From positions 1 through 15,059 of the forward strand of contig JADIIX010000301.1 of assembly GCA_027604505.1 (NCBI GenBank): DNA of 15,059 bases, read 5' to 3'. The translations under genes and the position numbers were made by a program. Under the pieces are notes generated by a model, which made no database searches, was not told where the DNA came from, and saw only the letters and a list, made by a program, of their open reading frames with translations. This DNA is from Gonapodya sp. JEL0774. Taxonomy: Eukaryota; Monoblepharomycota; Monoblepharidomycetes; Monoblepharidales; Gonapodyaceae. Shown here one piece after another: positions 1 to 10,142 of this stretch; the first letter of the stretch is position 1, and every line of letters begins with the position of its first letter.

Positions 1-2
1 AT

Positions 3-640
3 GGCCTGCTCGGTTTCAACGAGCGGCTCATCGACCACGCACAAGAAGAGATTCGGCAGGTACGTAGCAGTATCGCTTCACCATTGAGGTTTGTATCCTC
101 TAGTTTACATATCGATTGAGTAGGCTCTCCAAGTTGTGGCAAATTCCGAGAATCATCCTCTCGTTTTCCATTGCAGTGCCGGTAAAGATCGTGCCGGGCT
201 GACAGCGGGTAATTACTATATTGAATAATTTATCGCGACAAGATTGCGTCCACCAACTCTGGACTTTGTCCTTGAACATCATTAGCTCTCATTCTCTACA
301 TCCTCACCGTCCCGGAGCCCATCATTGCTGCCGACTACGCACACACGAACAAAGAGATGGGTCATTTGGCGGTGGATCTCAACAAGCACTTGGATAAGAG
401 CGGATTGGACGAGACGTGGTTCTTGGTGAAAGAAGAGGTTTGTTGACACCTGAGTAGCGCTAGAATGCTTTGATTGTGATATTTCGATGAAACTTTCCCC
501 CCGCACCCCCAAATTAGACCATGCACAAGACATTCACTTACATTCGTGATCGTTATGGATCCGTTGAGGCGTGGTTAGACCAGATCGGATTCACTGCGAA
601 TGACAGGAAGAACATGCGGGAGGCTTGTACAGCCCCCTGA
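3..640 (+). CDS. Protein-tyrosine phosphatase, Y_phosphatase3-type (5' end outside window)
   Basis: Four exons join in one frame: <3-59, 124-208, 286-437 and 518-640 (stop TGA at 638-640), separated by introns of 64, 77 and 80 bases with GT-AG ends. The visible 138 residues contain the catalytic P-loop HCSAGKDRAG, encoded at 169-198, preceded by an amphipathic segment and the PLVF strand. It is followed by a helix (LTAALILYIL), the ADYAHTN segment typical of this family, and a C-terminal YGSVEAWLDQIGF helix. Family knowledge: these cysteine phosphatases use the Cys and Arg of C-x5-R; the fungal members are related to bacterial and plant tyrosine/phosphoinositide phosphatases, and the natural substrate here is unknown. 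The residue after the catalytic Arg, usually Thr or Ser, is Ala. The start lies left of the window, so about half of the protein is missing. The domain call is strong; substrate and gene name are not assignable. Confidence 0.88.
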
Positions 641-1146
641 TATGTTGATCAGGACACAATTTTCCAGTTTGTCAGAGTAGTGGAGCTTTTGTGTTTATAT
701 CTCAATTGAAAACTTTTAACCGTGTAATAAGGATTGAGGGGGGTCGTGCTTAATTCAGCTCTGTTTAGTGCGCCAGCTCTTTATTATGAGGACTTACAGA
801 ACATTTGTCGTCCGACGGCGGAAGAGGGGATGACCGAGAGCAAACGCAGTTGCATAGGTTTTAGATACGAGGGTGTCTGATTTCGACAGTGACAACAGAA
901 TGATACCACATATCACTATCTTGGAGATCACTCCCGAACTGTCTGGACCAATCGAGCGACATCAGTATCAATGCACACGCCACAAATCTCCAAACGTTGC
1001 AAAACCACGCAATTTTGCAACACTGTGACAACTGAATTGGCGGAACGGGAAGTATGAATGTCTAAACGAATGCTTTTGCTTCACCACAACAGCGCTACGC
1101 ATCGTTATACAATCCATCCTATTCGCTTTATACAGCGCTGCACGCC
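641..1146. other. Convergent intergenic region
   Basis: About 500 bases between the 3' ends of the phosphatase gene (plus strand) and the ATP synthase gamma gene (minus strand). The open frames inside it are short, lack coherent splice joins and show no recognisable motif. It probably holds the two 3' untranslated regions. No RNA gene or repeat was seen. Confidence 0.6.
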
Positions 1147-2748
1147 TTACAATGCCGAGGCACCCTGAATTGGTGCGGGAGTAAAAGAAATTCGCGAAGT
1201 AACATGTGCGAGGGAGAGAAGACAAGGCGATTGAGTACAAAGAGAGAGCTTGGTTGCTCGCCGCTCGCTCCTTGGATCCTCACCGTGATAATGTCCACGA
1301 GCTCATTCGTGATGGCGGCTTGACGGGTCCGGTTGTAAGTGATTGTGAGCTTCTGGATGATTTCGCCTGGACGGGGACATGTACATGAAGGGGACGAGCA
1401 CGTCAGCAAGAGCAAGTTCCCACACGTCTCAAAATTACGACAGAGATATTCGTACACACCCGCATTCTTGGTCGCGTTCTCCATAGCCGTGCGTCTCGCG
1501 CTCATCTCCGCCGCATGTCCCTCGCTTAAGGCCCAGAACAAAGTGTTGGCCAGGTGGAATTGTTCCATATCGGTGAGCAAGGTCGATTCGTCTTCGGGCA
1601 GCTCGTAGGCGCGGAAACCGGCTAGTGGGAGATGGAGGGGTGGGGAGAGGAGGATGGAACAGGACCGATGAAATGATTTGCATGGTGAGTAATCAATTCT
1701 ATATTACTCACGCGCCTCCGCGACATGCTTGGCCTTGATCACATCAATCGCCCCAGTGTCGAAAGCGATGACACTCCGGAAGTTGTTATACACGACCTGG
1801 ATCTTGTCAACCTCGTTTCCCGTGCCTGCGGCCACGCTCTCCAGAATCCTCTCTGCTACAAGACTGGTCTCGTAAAAAGTAGGGCCGTTCTTGGCCACTT
1901 GGGAGAAGCTGACTGCAAGGCTGCCCTTGGTGTTTCCACGGTTGAGTTGGGAGCGAACCTTGTCGCCGATGACGGCGTAGAGGACCTCAGACGGTTCGTA
2001 GGAGCGGCGGATGTACTTGGACACGGAGGAGTGGATGGAGCCGCAAAGACCCTTGTCAGAGGAAACGGCGACGACGAGGGTTTTGCCGGGGGCAGACTCG
2101 GCGGGGATAGCGAGGTGGTTGTAGAGGGCTAGGGTGAGATGAGAAAAGTCATAAAAGTAGAAAGCGGTTACGCCGTCCTCTCCGCGCAGAGAATTGTACT
2201 CTCTCTAGTGATTCGCAAGTCACGGGGTGCAGTCCAAACTTCGCGGAGCTCAAGTCCCATTGTACTCACCTCTATCCGCCTTTCCGTATACCCTTGCAGT
2301 CTCCATACCTCTCTGCGCCCTGTTCATCTTGGTGGAAGCAATCATCTTCATGGATTTGGTGATTTTGGAGATGTTGGAAATGGACCGGAGTCTGAGTTGA
2401 ACTGTTGGTGGTAGAATGGGAACAAACAAAGTGAGAAATACGTGAAGACAGCATCAATTAGATGAAGGAAGAGTGTGGAGAATATGTAAAAATGAAGATG
2501 TCGTTGCAAATTGGCAGGTAAATGGGGTGGGGCCAGCATCCGACAATGCTGAAATAGCGAGCTCCATCTGAGCTGCTGCAATACACAGCCACCGTCAAGC
2601 ATGGAATATCATCGGGGTTAACCGTTCTGCATTGAATTATCGGTGAAAATTCCCAATCCTAACACGGCGAGCTCTTCCCTTCTTGTGCCCACTTTGACAA
2701 GAAACTATAAGCGATAATTGTAAACCCACTTTCCTTCAAGGTCGCCAT
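1147..2748 (-). CDS. ATP3: Mitochondrial F1F0-ATP synthase gamma subunit
   Basis: Six exons, read on the minus strand: 2748-2730, 2401-2270, 2128-1712, 1621-1460, 1366-1284 and 1164-1147. All five introns (328, 141, 90, 93 and 119 bases) have GT-AG ends and matching phases. From the MATLKEI start this gives 276 residues, close to the mature animal gamma subunit. Hallmarks in order: N-terminal helix with [19 protein letters not shown]; central Rossmann-like part with [14 protein letters not shown]-terminal helix with [22 protein letters not shown] and [18 protein letters not shown], ending GASAL. Gamma is the central rotor stalk of the catalytic F1 head in the mitochondrial matrix. The last exon is only 18 bases (five codons plus stop). 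A mitochondrial presequence is expected upstream. The frame does continue upstream (SVSLAAQQRD before MATLKE), possibly from an acceptor near 2782, but no convincing ATG-bearing exon was found, so the true start is open. Confidence 0.96.
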
Positions 2749-3336
2749 GTCACGCTGCTGGGCCGCGAGGGAGACGGAGCTGAGCAGATGTGGAACATAG
2801 GGGTGGGTAAAACATGTCCAAACAATCCACGAAACAAGACCGGACCACTCGCGCACGTCTGGAGAAGCAACAAATCCACGGAGCAAATGTTGTAGCCGTG
2901 TTCAGGCAGCAGTGGTCGAATCGCTGCGATCGTCACGTTCGTTCATTGCTTGTGCAGATTTTACTGTTCAGCGCAAAAAGGTTCACGTCTTCATCGTCCA
3001 ATGCATAGTTCCCCATCCAGTATCGACATGCTGATAGAGCCTACGTACGACCCTGTATCCACCCGCGCCATCGTTGTATTTCCAAGTCACTGACGTCCGT
3101 GTCTCTCATGGTCCACTACACATCAACCCGAGACACGCACCCAGTCGCCAACTGGGTTGGCTGGAACCCGGCCTTGGCAGCCAAGAGTGGGCGAGCTGCG
3201 AGAATTGACATTGCCGCGGTTTGGGAACGAAGTCAGAACTGGCTGGACTTCTCTGAAAAAATACGAGTGGCTGAGCCACGCGGGTGATGCCCGTCACCAG
3301 TTGCCTAGACCACGCGAGGAGGGAAAGGCGGCGACG
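2749..3336. promoter_or_regulatory. Divergent promoter region between the ATP synthase gamma and OPA3-like genes
   Basis: About 590 bases separate the MATLKE codon of the gamma subunit gene (minus strand) from the ATG of the OPA3-like gene (plus strand). The proximal left part must also contain the gamma presequence exon and 5' UTR. The two genes are head-to-head and both products are mitochondrial, so the region may act as a shared bidirectional promoter; that is inference. No TATA box or named factor site stands out, and the short open frames here show no family features. Confidence 0.45.
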
Positions 3337-4744
3337 ATGGCAACGGGTATGTTAAATATTCGCTCTGCAGTTCTCCATTCCAACGGAATTTTGTACACCC
3401 TCCTTCATCGTTTCGATGGGCTCCTGTGTCGCTTCCATGAACTCCAGTCAAAATCGGATTCCTCGCCATCAGAACCATAGCCAAACCTGTCACCGCAGCC
3501 ATCAAATCGGGTGCCAAGGTATGCTGGTAGCTGAGCATATGACTCCCTCGCCTGGCTTCCAAAAGTCACATCTGCTCTCGGTCATTCCATCCCGGCCCGA
3601 CCGCGCAAAATCGCATCAACATCATAGAACCACCCCGCGTTTAAATCCTTTTGTGTCAATGTCGCACAAGCATACCATGCTGTTGATATCAGGCTCAATG
3701 CCTCCCTCGCCGGAGGACCCGCCCCCGACAAAGTGAGACCTTTGTCTGAGGCAAAGTGAGTGAGTCGAAGTGCGCTTGGGCTCAGTCTACGGAAAATACG
3801 AAATCATAAGGTGGAGCATGGACCTAATACGATGGCTGGGTTACATTTGATCAGCTCGAGGTTGACCCTTGATTGTTGGACTTTTTCCTTTCGATTCTTG
3901 GACCTACCTTCATTGGATGACCTTCCCTTACATATGTTTTTCAATACCTTTCTAGAGCAGTCGAACTTGGTGCGGACTTTCTGGGCGAATTCCTGATGTT
4001 CGCAATCGCAGCGGGAATTATATTCGTTGGTGCGTTCTTAACTGGGAACTTGAGAATGAGCGGATTGGAGAAATGGACATCCATTGAATCCGTCCGTGGG
4101 TACATTCCTAACTCGGGAATGCCGACCCAGCCCCCCGAAATCTTGTACCCCTTCACGGAAAAGTACGTCCTGGGCTCCCAACTAATCTGCCTCTTTGTCC
4201 CCGCCATCGGCCAGAACAATACCGTTCCTCTTCATCCTCCTCGAAAAACCAACAGTCTGTCGCCACTTCCCTCACTTCACTATCCGCCTCAGCTGCCGAA
4301 TCCTCTGAAATCCTTCGAAGCCTCGCTTCCGACCTCCAACAACTCAGCCGCCGAGTCGAGCACCTTGAGATCAGAGTCAATGGCCTTGCGGGACTGGGCA
4401 AGGTGTTGGAGGAGGATCCGGAACAAGTGAGGAGGGGGGAAGTAGCAGCGTACCATGGGCCGAAGGAGGGACGAGATGCGTTTGAACGAGGGAAAGTGAG
4501 CGGTAACACTGGTGAGAGCAGAACAAAGGAAATCATCATCGTGCTTGACCCGGGAAACCCAGAAGAGGCGCCACATAAGTCAACGGCAAGTGGACTGGGT
4601 GGTTGGTGGCCGTGGATGTTCGGCGGTATGGGACACGCTGCGGGTTCGTCTGATAGGAAACTTGTCGGCGTGCCAGCTTCAAATGTAAGTCCAGAACGGA
4701 AACTGGAGGGGAATTTGCCGCCAGGTAGTACTAAGGGCGGCTAA
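3337..4744 (+). CDS. OPA3-like mitochondrial protein
   Basis: Five exons: 3337-3346, 3448-3518, 3628-3755, 3956-4029 and 4215-4744, with introns of 101, 109, 200 and 185 bases. All join in phase and give about 270 residues. The N-terminus MATVKIGFLAIRTIAKPV matches the OPA3 start, where LAIRT-LAKPI is the conserved mitochondrial-targeting segment. Next come FKSFCVNVAQAYHAVDIRLN, VRPLSEAKAVELGADFLGEF, a hydrophobic helix (MFAIAAGIIFVEQYRSS) and a heptad-patterned coiled coil (ILRSLASDLQQLSRRVEHL and onward). OPA3 proteins are mitochondrial membrane proteins tied in animals to optic atrophy and 3-methylglutaconic aciduria; biochemical activity is unsettled. The first exon holds only ten coding bases. 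The C-terminal tail after the coiled coil is long and ends with a Gly/Trp patch (GLGGWWPWMFGGMGHAAG). A GTAAGT sits near the end (about 4684), so the extreme C-terminus could be spliced differently. The 185-base intron could also hide a small exon. Confidence 0.85.
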
Positions 4745-5315
4745 AATCAAGAACTGAAGTTTTATTTATTGTGTGAGCAGAATTGGGTTAGCATTTACAT
4801 AAACACGATTGCTTCCACAGTCCACACATTTGGAATGCCCCCGATACATTGAATGGGAAATATTATTGTGATTATTTGAATTAACATGTTGTGGAAGTGA
4901 TAAGCAAACGAACAGGCTATTCTGCTGTTGATCGACATGCCCAGCGTGACGGGCCGGAACACAGCAGCTAGAAGCGAAAAGCAATAGGGGAAAGATGCGA
5001 AAGTTGACCAAATGATGCAAGCAGATGCTTTAAGGATTGAAAGTCCAAATTGCAAGAATATCCAACGAAATGCGCCGCATGGATCCGCTCGTTGATTCGA
5101 TCAGCTCCAAAGATCACCACCACCCACCCTGCTCAAGCCACGGAGTCGAACTGCCCATGCAAGTTTATCGCGATGTTTGCAGCGTCAACTCAAAAGCAAA
5201 AAACACGGAAGACCCCACGTCCCCGCCCTTCCGAAAAGCGCGGCATTCGTAGTCCGCACCATCACGATGGTTCCACAACATCGCACCACACCGCGCACAC
5301 CTCAGCTTTGTCTCT
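4745..5315. other. Convergent intergenic region
   Basis: About 570 bases between the stop of the OPA3-like gene (plus strand) and the probable stop of the F-box-like gene (minus strand). It is A/T-richer just after 4745. Overlapping short frames on both strands show no splice-consistent structure or motif. It most likely contains the two 3' untranslated regions. Confidence 0.55.
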
Positions 5316-6699
5316 TCACATCGCCCGAGTTCTCCACATCTCCTCCGACTCGTTGATGGTAGGGTGGCCGTGGTGAATGTACGACACCATCATATGGCGC
5401 CAGGCGATCCCCTCCACCTCCCCCTGCGTGTCCACTCCATACAGTCTCCGCATATCATTGTTCCATCTGACTGCATCGCGTTGGCGGTCTGGATCCGGAT
5501 TGTCATTTGCGGGGTTTCGGGGTCTCCAGCCAGGGAAGCGATCACGTGCGATGTACAACTGCACCTGTCTCCACTTTTGCAGAAGCCTGAGTCGAGTGGT
5601 CAGCTGTCGCATTACCACTGTACGGGGCGTATGATTTTCGATGAGTTCGTCAACAACAGACACGAAAATTTGGGCCTCCCGGAGACAACGAGGTAATGAT
5701 CTTCGCTCAGATCTTTTTTGATTCTCATCTCCGTGATCGCTCCTGTCAACTTATCTTCACCACCATGATATGCGAGGGCAAGAGCTTCTACCACAGAGTC
5801 ATAGAAGTATCCAGGAACTCCTGGAAAGCGGCAGTTCCGAGCATCCTCCATAAGAAACCGAGAACGCCATACTTTTGCCCAAGGTTTTCGGCAGAGTCAG
5901 TGATGCTCAACGCGCATGAACCGCACACTTGTGGTGCACGGCGGCAAGACAAGCTCACCCTCCCTCCCGACCTTGTCTTCGCGCAAACACAACATTTCCC
6001 GACCTTTACTGGTTCCAATACAGCGGCGTAAAGAGTGACGCGCAGTTGAGCAATTGAAACCGGGATCGGGATTTTTGCGTTCGATGCGATCACCACGGCT
6101 TCGCCGAAACGGATAGGAGTTTCTGGGTTGTACCGATCCACGATGCGTTAATGCGTTACCCCCTTGAAGCTGCCACAAATGTGCGATAGAAAGACCACAG
6201 ATGCACAAGATCCGCGGATGTAGTTCAATATCTTGGAGAGCGTTTCCCGTGGGAGGGAAGAGATCGTCATAGCAGGTGTGGTGAGATTCAGGAGAGGAGG
6301 CTGAGCCGGGGGAGAAGTTTCCGGCAGCACGTGAAGTGAGGAGTCTGTAGACGAGGCTGTCTCAGAAGAGTGAGACGAGGAGGCTTGGTGATCGAGTGGT
6401 GGGGGAGAGCACAGAGCGGTGTATTGGGATGCTTCGACTGTCAACGCGTTGGAAGCCAAGACGGTGGATGATGGCAGTGTAGGAGGGGGCGATGAGAAAG
6501 GGTCCTCCAGTGCAGGAGGAAAAGACTTTTCGCATGGTTTCGAAGTTTCGGGTGTGTCACCGAGGAGACTCGCAGATAGGGCAGGCTCGCAGGACGCTGA
6601 CGACGGAGAGAGCGTGGAAGCAGATTGGTCTCCGACGGCTTGACTTAGACGAGGTCTTTTATGAGCAATTGCCGCCCTCCACCTCTTGTTGTGAGCCTT
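5316..6699 (-). CDS. F-box-like, Cys-rich protein; exon structure unresolved, possibly broken
   Basis: A minus-strand coding region is suggested by consecutive protein-like stretches, but they fall in different frames. Running 5' to 3': a long low-complexity Ser/Pro region from 6699 (KRPRLSQAV near its start, basic, then Ser/Pro-rich); an F-box-like helix start, ISSLPRETLSKILNYI (about 6268-6220); IPIPVSIAQLRVTLYAAVLE followed by CCVC and, 22 residues further, CGSC (about 6090-5900), a CxxC pair like those that follow many fungal F-boxes; then a basic C-terminal domain with LRLLQKWRQVQLYIARDRFP ending at the TGA of 5316. A possible first exon at 6813-6739 joins in phase across a 39-base intron (donor GTAAGG). 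F-box proteins recruit substrates to SCF ubiquitin ligases. The junctions near 6220-6110 and 5900-5660 could not be closed with consistent phases. One model uses a GTATGG donor near 5874 and an acceptor near 5745. Frameshifts are an alternative. Confidence 0.42.
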
Positions 6700-6813
6700 C
6701 TGGTTGGTTTACTTCATGGCCGCGTTGGGCATCCTTACCGGGCACGAACACTCCGATCCAGTAGTATCGCGATAGTATATCCCAACGGTGCACTTGGTGG
6801 TTTGTAAATACAT

Positions 6814-7411
6814 ATAACCCGCACTACCACTCTATTTTCGAACATTTTGTGTTGTCCGGGCTCCCCATGGCTCATGTTTCAAACTGTCGTCCTGTCTTTC
6901 ACGTGCTCAGAATAATTGGAGATACATAAAGGTTGTTTGCAATTGGCCTCCATCTCCGTGACATTTCAGACATATGAACTTCCAATATCATCACTGTAAA
7001 TTTGAGAGAAGTAATTCGCGGCATGACATATAGTAATCTGAATTACACTCATTCGCGGCGTACGTAAGCGTTCAATTCAGACATCCATGCGCGCTAAGAC
7101 TGTGATTTGCACGATCACCGCTGCGCCTCGAGGTTGTAGCCTGTCGCCTCATGCGTATGGTCCAAATTCTGCATGGTGGTACGTCCTTCCGCCGCTCCGG
7201 TGCCGCTCGCACCATCACATACTGGAATGGTCCATCCAGGCACGGTACACGCCACACAGCATGAGATAAAATGAGAATGTATGCACTGCTGATTACAGTC
7301 CGAAGACAATAAGCTCAGCGTTACACAATCAGTTAATCATGTAAAGAAACAATAATGTACGGTGTGACCCTGTCTCACTCCTCTGCACCCGATCTCAAAA
7401 AATCCAGCATT
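6814..7411. other. Intergenic region between two minus-strand genes
   Basis: About 600 bases holding the upstream side of the F-box-like gene (left) and the 3' side of the ten-exon gene (right). Short open frames near 7072-7309 overlap on both strands without family features. No RNA gene, repeat or terminator-like element is apparent. Confidence 0.5.
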
Positions 7412-10070
7412 TTAGGTTGGCCCTCCTGACATGGCTGTCTCCCCAACATCTCGGTCCTCCAATTGTTGCTGTCGTAGCCTGACCGCCTCCTCCTCCGAGT
7501 TAAGACGCATTTCCCGTTCATCTAGCTTCTTCTCTCGTTCAGTGAGTGCACTTTCTCGTAGCGATAGTCCCCGTGCGGCGGATTTGTAATACTTGATGAC
7601 ATCAGGGTCCTTCGCGAACTCTTCCCGTGTCTGAAGTATGAGAGGAGCATACATTTCAGCCATGTCAAAACTACTAACCGCACGAGATTTTGAAGAGCGA
7701 GCATAGAGAACTCACCAGCAATTGCATGAGAACTTCTATATACTCTGTGCTCGCAGCACAGCAATCGACATCACCCTGTTCTTGCTGTATCTGCAGCTTT
7801 TGGGCGTGCGCCTCGAGTCGCACCTGAATTTGGCGCATATCTTCTTGCAAATCGAGGTTCCAGGAGACTTTTCTCTTGATCTCGGCTTGTTCGGTCTCAA
7901 TCTGAGTAGATTTGAGACGATGGGGTTGAGTGTGGCGCGTCAATATAACTCCTGTTCGAGTAGCGAAGGAGAATCAGAACATACCCGATTCAGTCGTTGT
8001 TTTAGCACTGGAAGTCAACAGCGATATGATATCAGTGAGTTGGAAAGAATAGGACAATATATACGACATTGTCAGGGAAGAACACGCATCACTACAGTTG
8101 GAATTGAAACTTTGAAAGACGAGAGACTCACGGAATCTTTGTGTTGTAAGGATCACCCGTTCTGCTTGGTCTACTGCCATTGAGAGCGATCCAGGGCATG
8201 CGACTCCCGCTGTTTCTTCTAACCCAGTTGACTCTTGTGCTTCGTTCTGTCGCAAGATTGCGGGTCCTTTACCTTTATGGACGCTGCAAGTTGGCGATGA
8301 GGTTTCCGTGCGAACACCCTGACCGTCAGTCGACTCCGATTGGACCGAGGTGGGAGACCATACGAGAAGAGTTGACGAACCGTTCATACAGGATGAGACA
8401 AGGTTGAGGATAGTATCGGGATGAGTATGTCAAGAGATCAGGCCATATGTTGCAACATAGCCGCTCCAACCAAATACAACAACGAGAATGGAATACTTAC
8501 AGGGGGCTCGGCCTCCTTTGGACCACCAAACAGTAAGCTTGCAATTGCAGGGCGCGGAGAAGCGTCATATAAGAGTGGGGACGGGGTGTTGGGGACCGGT
8601 GTAAATGTCGGGGAGGGTGTTGGGTCTGGCGTAGGACCAACTATAATGTCGTCGATCTGTTGATTCAAGGCGCATAGGGGGATTGGAGTGCGAGAACACC
8701 AATGATGATATAGTTCATAGGAGAATTGGTGATGGGAGATGATTGAGATTCTAATCACCCAAGCCGCAGTAAGTGGGAACAATGCCTCGTCAACGTACCT
8801 CATCTTCAAGGGTACTTAGCGTACTTGCAGCGATGGCTAATCCTGACGCGTTAGACGGGAATAATCCTGGAACGGAAGGTAGCGCGCGGTGAGGAAAGGG
8901 GGATTGATATGGTGGAGGCGATGTGCAGATTGGGGCAGGTGATTGGACTGGCGCGGGTGGTGCTGAATGTGAGTGAACCGGAAGTGTAGTCAAAAGCAGA
9001 AGGAATTGTCGGAGCAAGTTCTCATACCGTTTGAAGGTCCAAGAGAAAATGATTCTCCTGCTCGAGGTCGCTCCGGGAAAGGTGGTACGCCCAATGCTGA
9101 ACTCGACGGAGATTGATCATCTTGCTGAACGTGAATGAACGCACAAACACCACCAATTAAATCGCTCAAAGGAATTCATAAACGTCAAACTGACTCACAG
9201 TGACACGGGGCATGGCATCATCCGTTGCGGGAGAGCCCAATTCTTCGATAGATCCTCGTTCCGCGGTTTCGATCGAAGAGGCTGGATGTGGCACCAATCG
9301 GAGTACCGCTTTGTCATCCATTGGCGCGTTGATCTGTGTGTTGGGAAACGTATAAGGAAAGACAAGTGCGTAGCCAGGGAAATTTCATTGAGAAGTTCAT
9401 CCACCCAAAGACACCGCACCATGTGACATGAAGACATACCCACCAACTCATTCAATTGATTGGCAAGTTCGATTTGCGCAGATGCGGTGGATCCGAGTGA
9501 GGTGGAGTCTGAATTGGTCACTCGAGCGGGCATTTCTAGTACGGGTGGCACAATCGGCGGGGCAGATCCAGCTTGGCCGTGCCAATGTATTGTTGATGGT
9601 ACAAATTGAATGATGGAAAATCCGAATGGAATCAACTGTGGAGCGATCTTTCGGAGCAGATTGTACGTACCGTCATGATCCCCCAAGATGTATTGATAGC
9701 GCGAAAGCGGTTCCGCCCACTGCAACCGCTTCCCATCACGAGTGCGCGACGATAATTCCCTGTTGGTCGTTGTAGATGCGACCAATTCAGCCTTGAAAAG
9801 AGTGGTGACAGTGCATGAACATGGATTCTAATTAACCTGGTCTCCACGGTTACTCACATATGGTCTGATACGCAAAGAATTTCCATTTGCGTTCTGGTCC
9901 ATGGCTCTATTCGTCATGTCGGAACTCTCCGCGACAACGGACGCAGTGACAACTGGCGAAACTCCCGACGAGAGGGGGGGCGTCCTTGTCGAGCGAGTCA
10001 GCAGCACGCCGGCAGACGCAGGCTCAGGAGGATTTTTGTTTTTATACTGCTTGTGAGAAAAACCGCGCAT
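7412..10070 (-). CDS. Ten-exon Pro/Ser-rich protein with C-terminal coiled coil, family unknown
   Basis: Exons on the minus strand: 10070-9858, 9791-9444, 9333-9199, 9124-9028, 8962-8799, 8656-8501, 8318-8132, 8007-7985, 7901-7716 and 7630-7412. Nine introns (65 to 182 bases) have GT-AG ends and matching phases, giving about 575 residues. The start chosen is MRGFSHKQYKNKN, just inside an exon preceded by a likely 70-base 5'UTR intron (10142-10073, GTAAGG to CTGCAG). Order of regions: basic N-terminus; LQWAEPLSRYQYIL segment; a long Pro/Ser/Thr-rich disordered middle with PTPDPTPSPTFTPVPNTPSP; then a charged coiled coil over the last 150 residues (ETEQAEIKRK, LREAEREKK-type heptads such as ESALTEREKKLDEREMRLN). 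No signal peptide or membrane segment is seen. The layout suggests a scaffold or adaptor, but that is only a shape argument. Uncertain points: the donor at 9443 (GTGGGT chosen over GTATGT four bases on, for phase); the acceptor at 8318 versus 8333; and a possible extra intron near 9668. Confidence 0.78.
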
Positions 10071-10142
10071 CCCTGCAGGAATTAAGGCAGCTGTCAAAAC
10101 AAGCGTCACTCGAGATGTTTCGTCAGTTCCGTTCGTCCTTAC

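Noticed and set aside
1725-2132. 135-codon plus-strand open frame
   Set aside because: It is the antisense of the large third exon of the ATP synthase gamma gene, whose protein is clearly recognisable.
3996-4430. 144-codon plus-strand frame read straight through 4030-4214
   Set aside because: The first part is OPA3-like, but after 4029 family similarity is lost. Removing 4030-4214 restores both the frame (FVEQYRSS) and the coiled coil.
5130-5165. tRNA-like T-arm (GTTCGACTCC on the minus strand)
   Set aside because: The flanks do not form the T-stem, and no acceptor or anticodon arms can be drawn around it.
8438-8809. 123-codon minus-strand frame as one exon
   Set aside because: Only 8501-8656 fits the spliced gene; both sides are introns with good GT-AG ends and matching phase.
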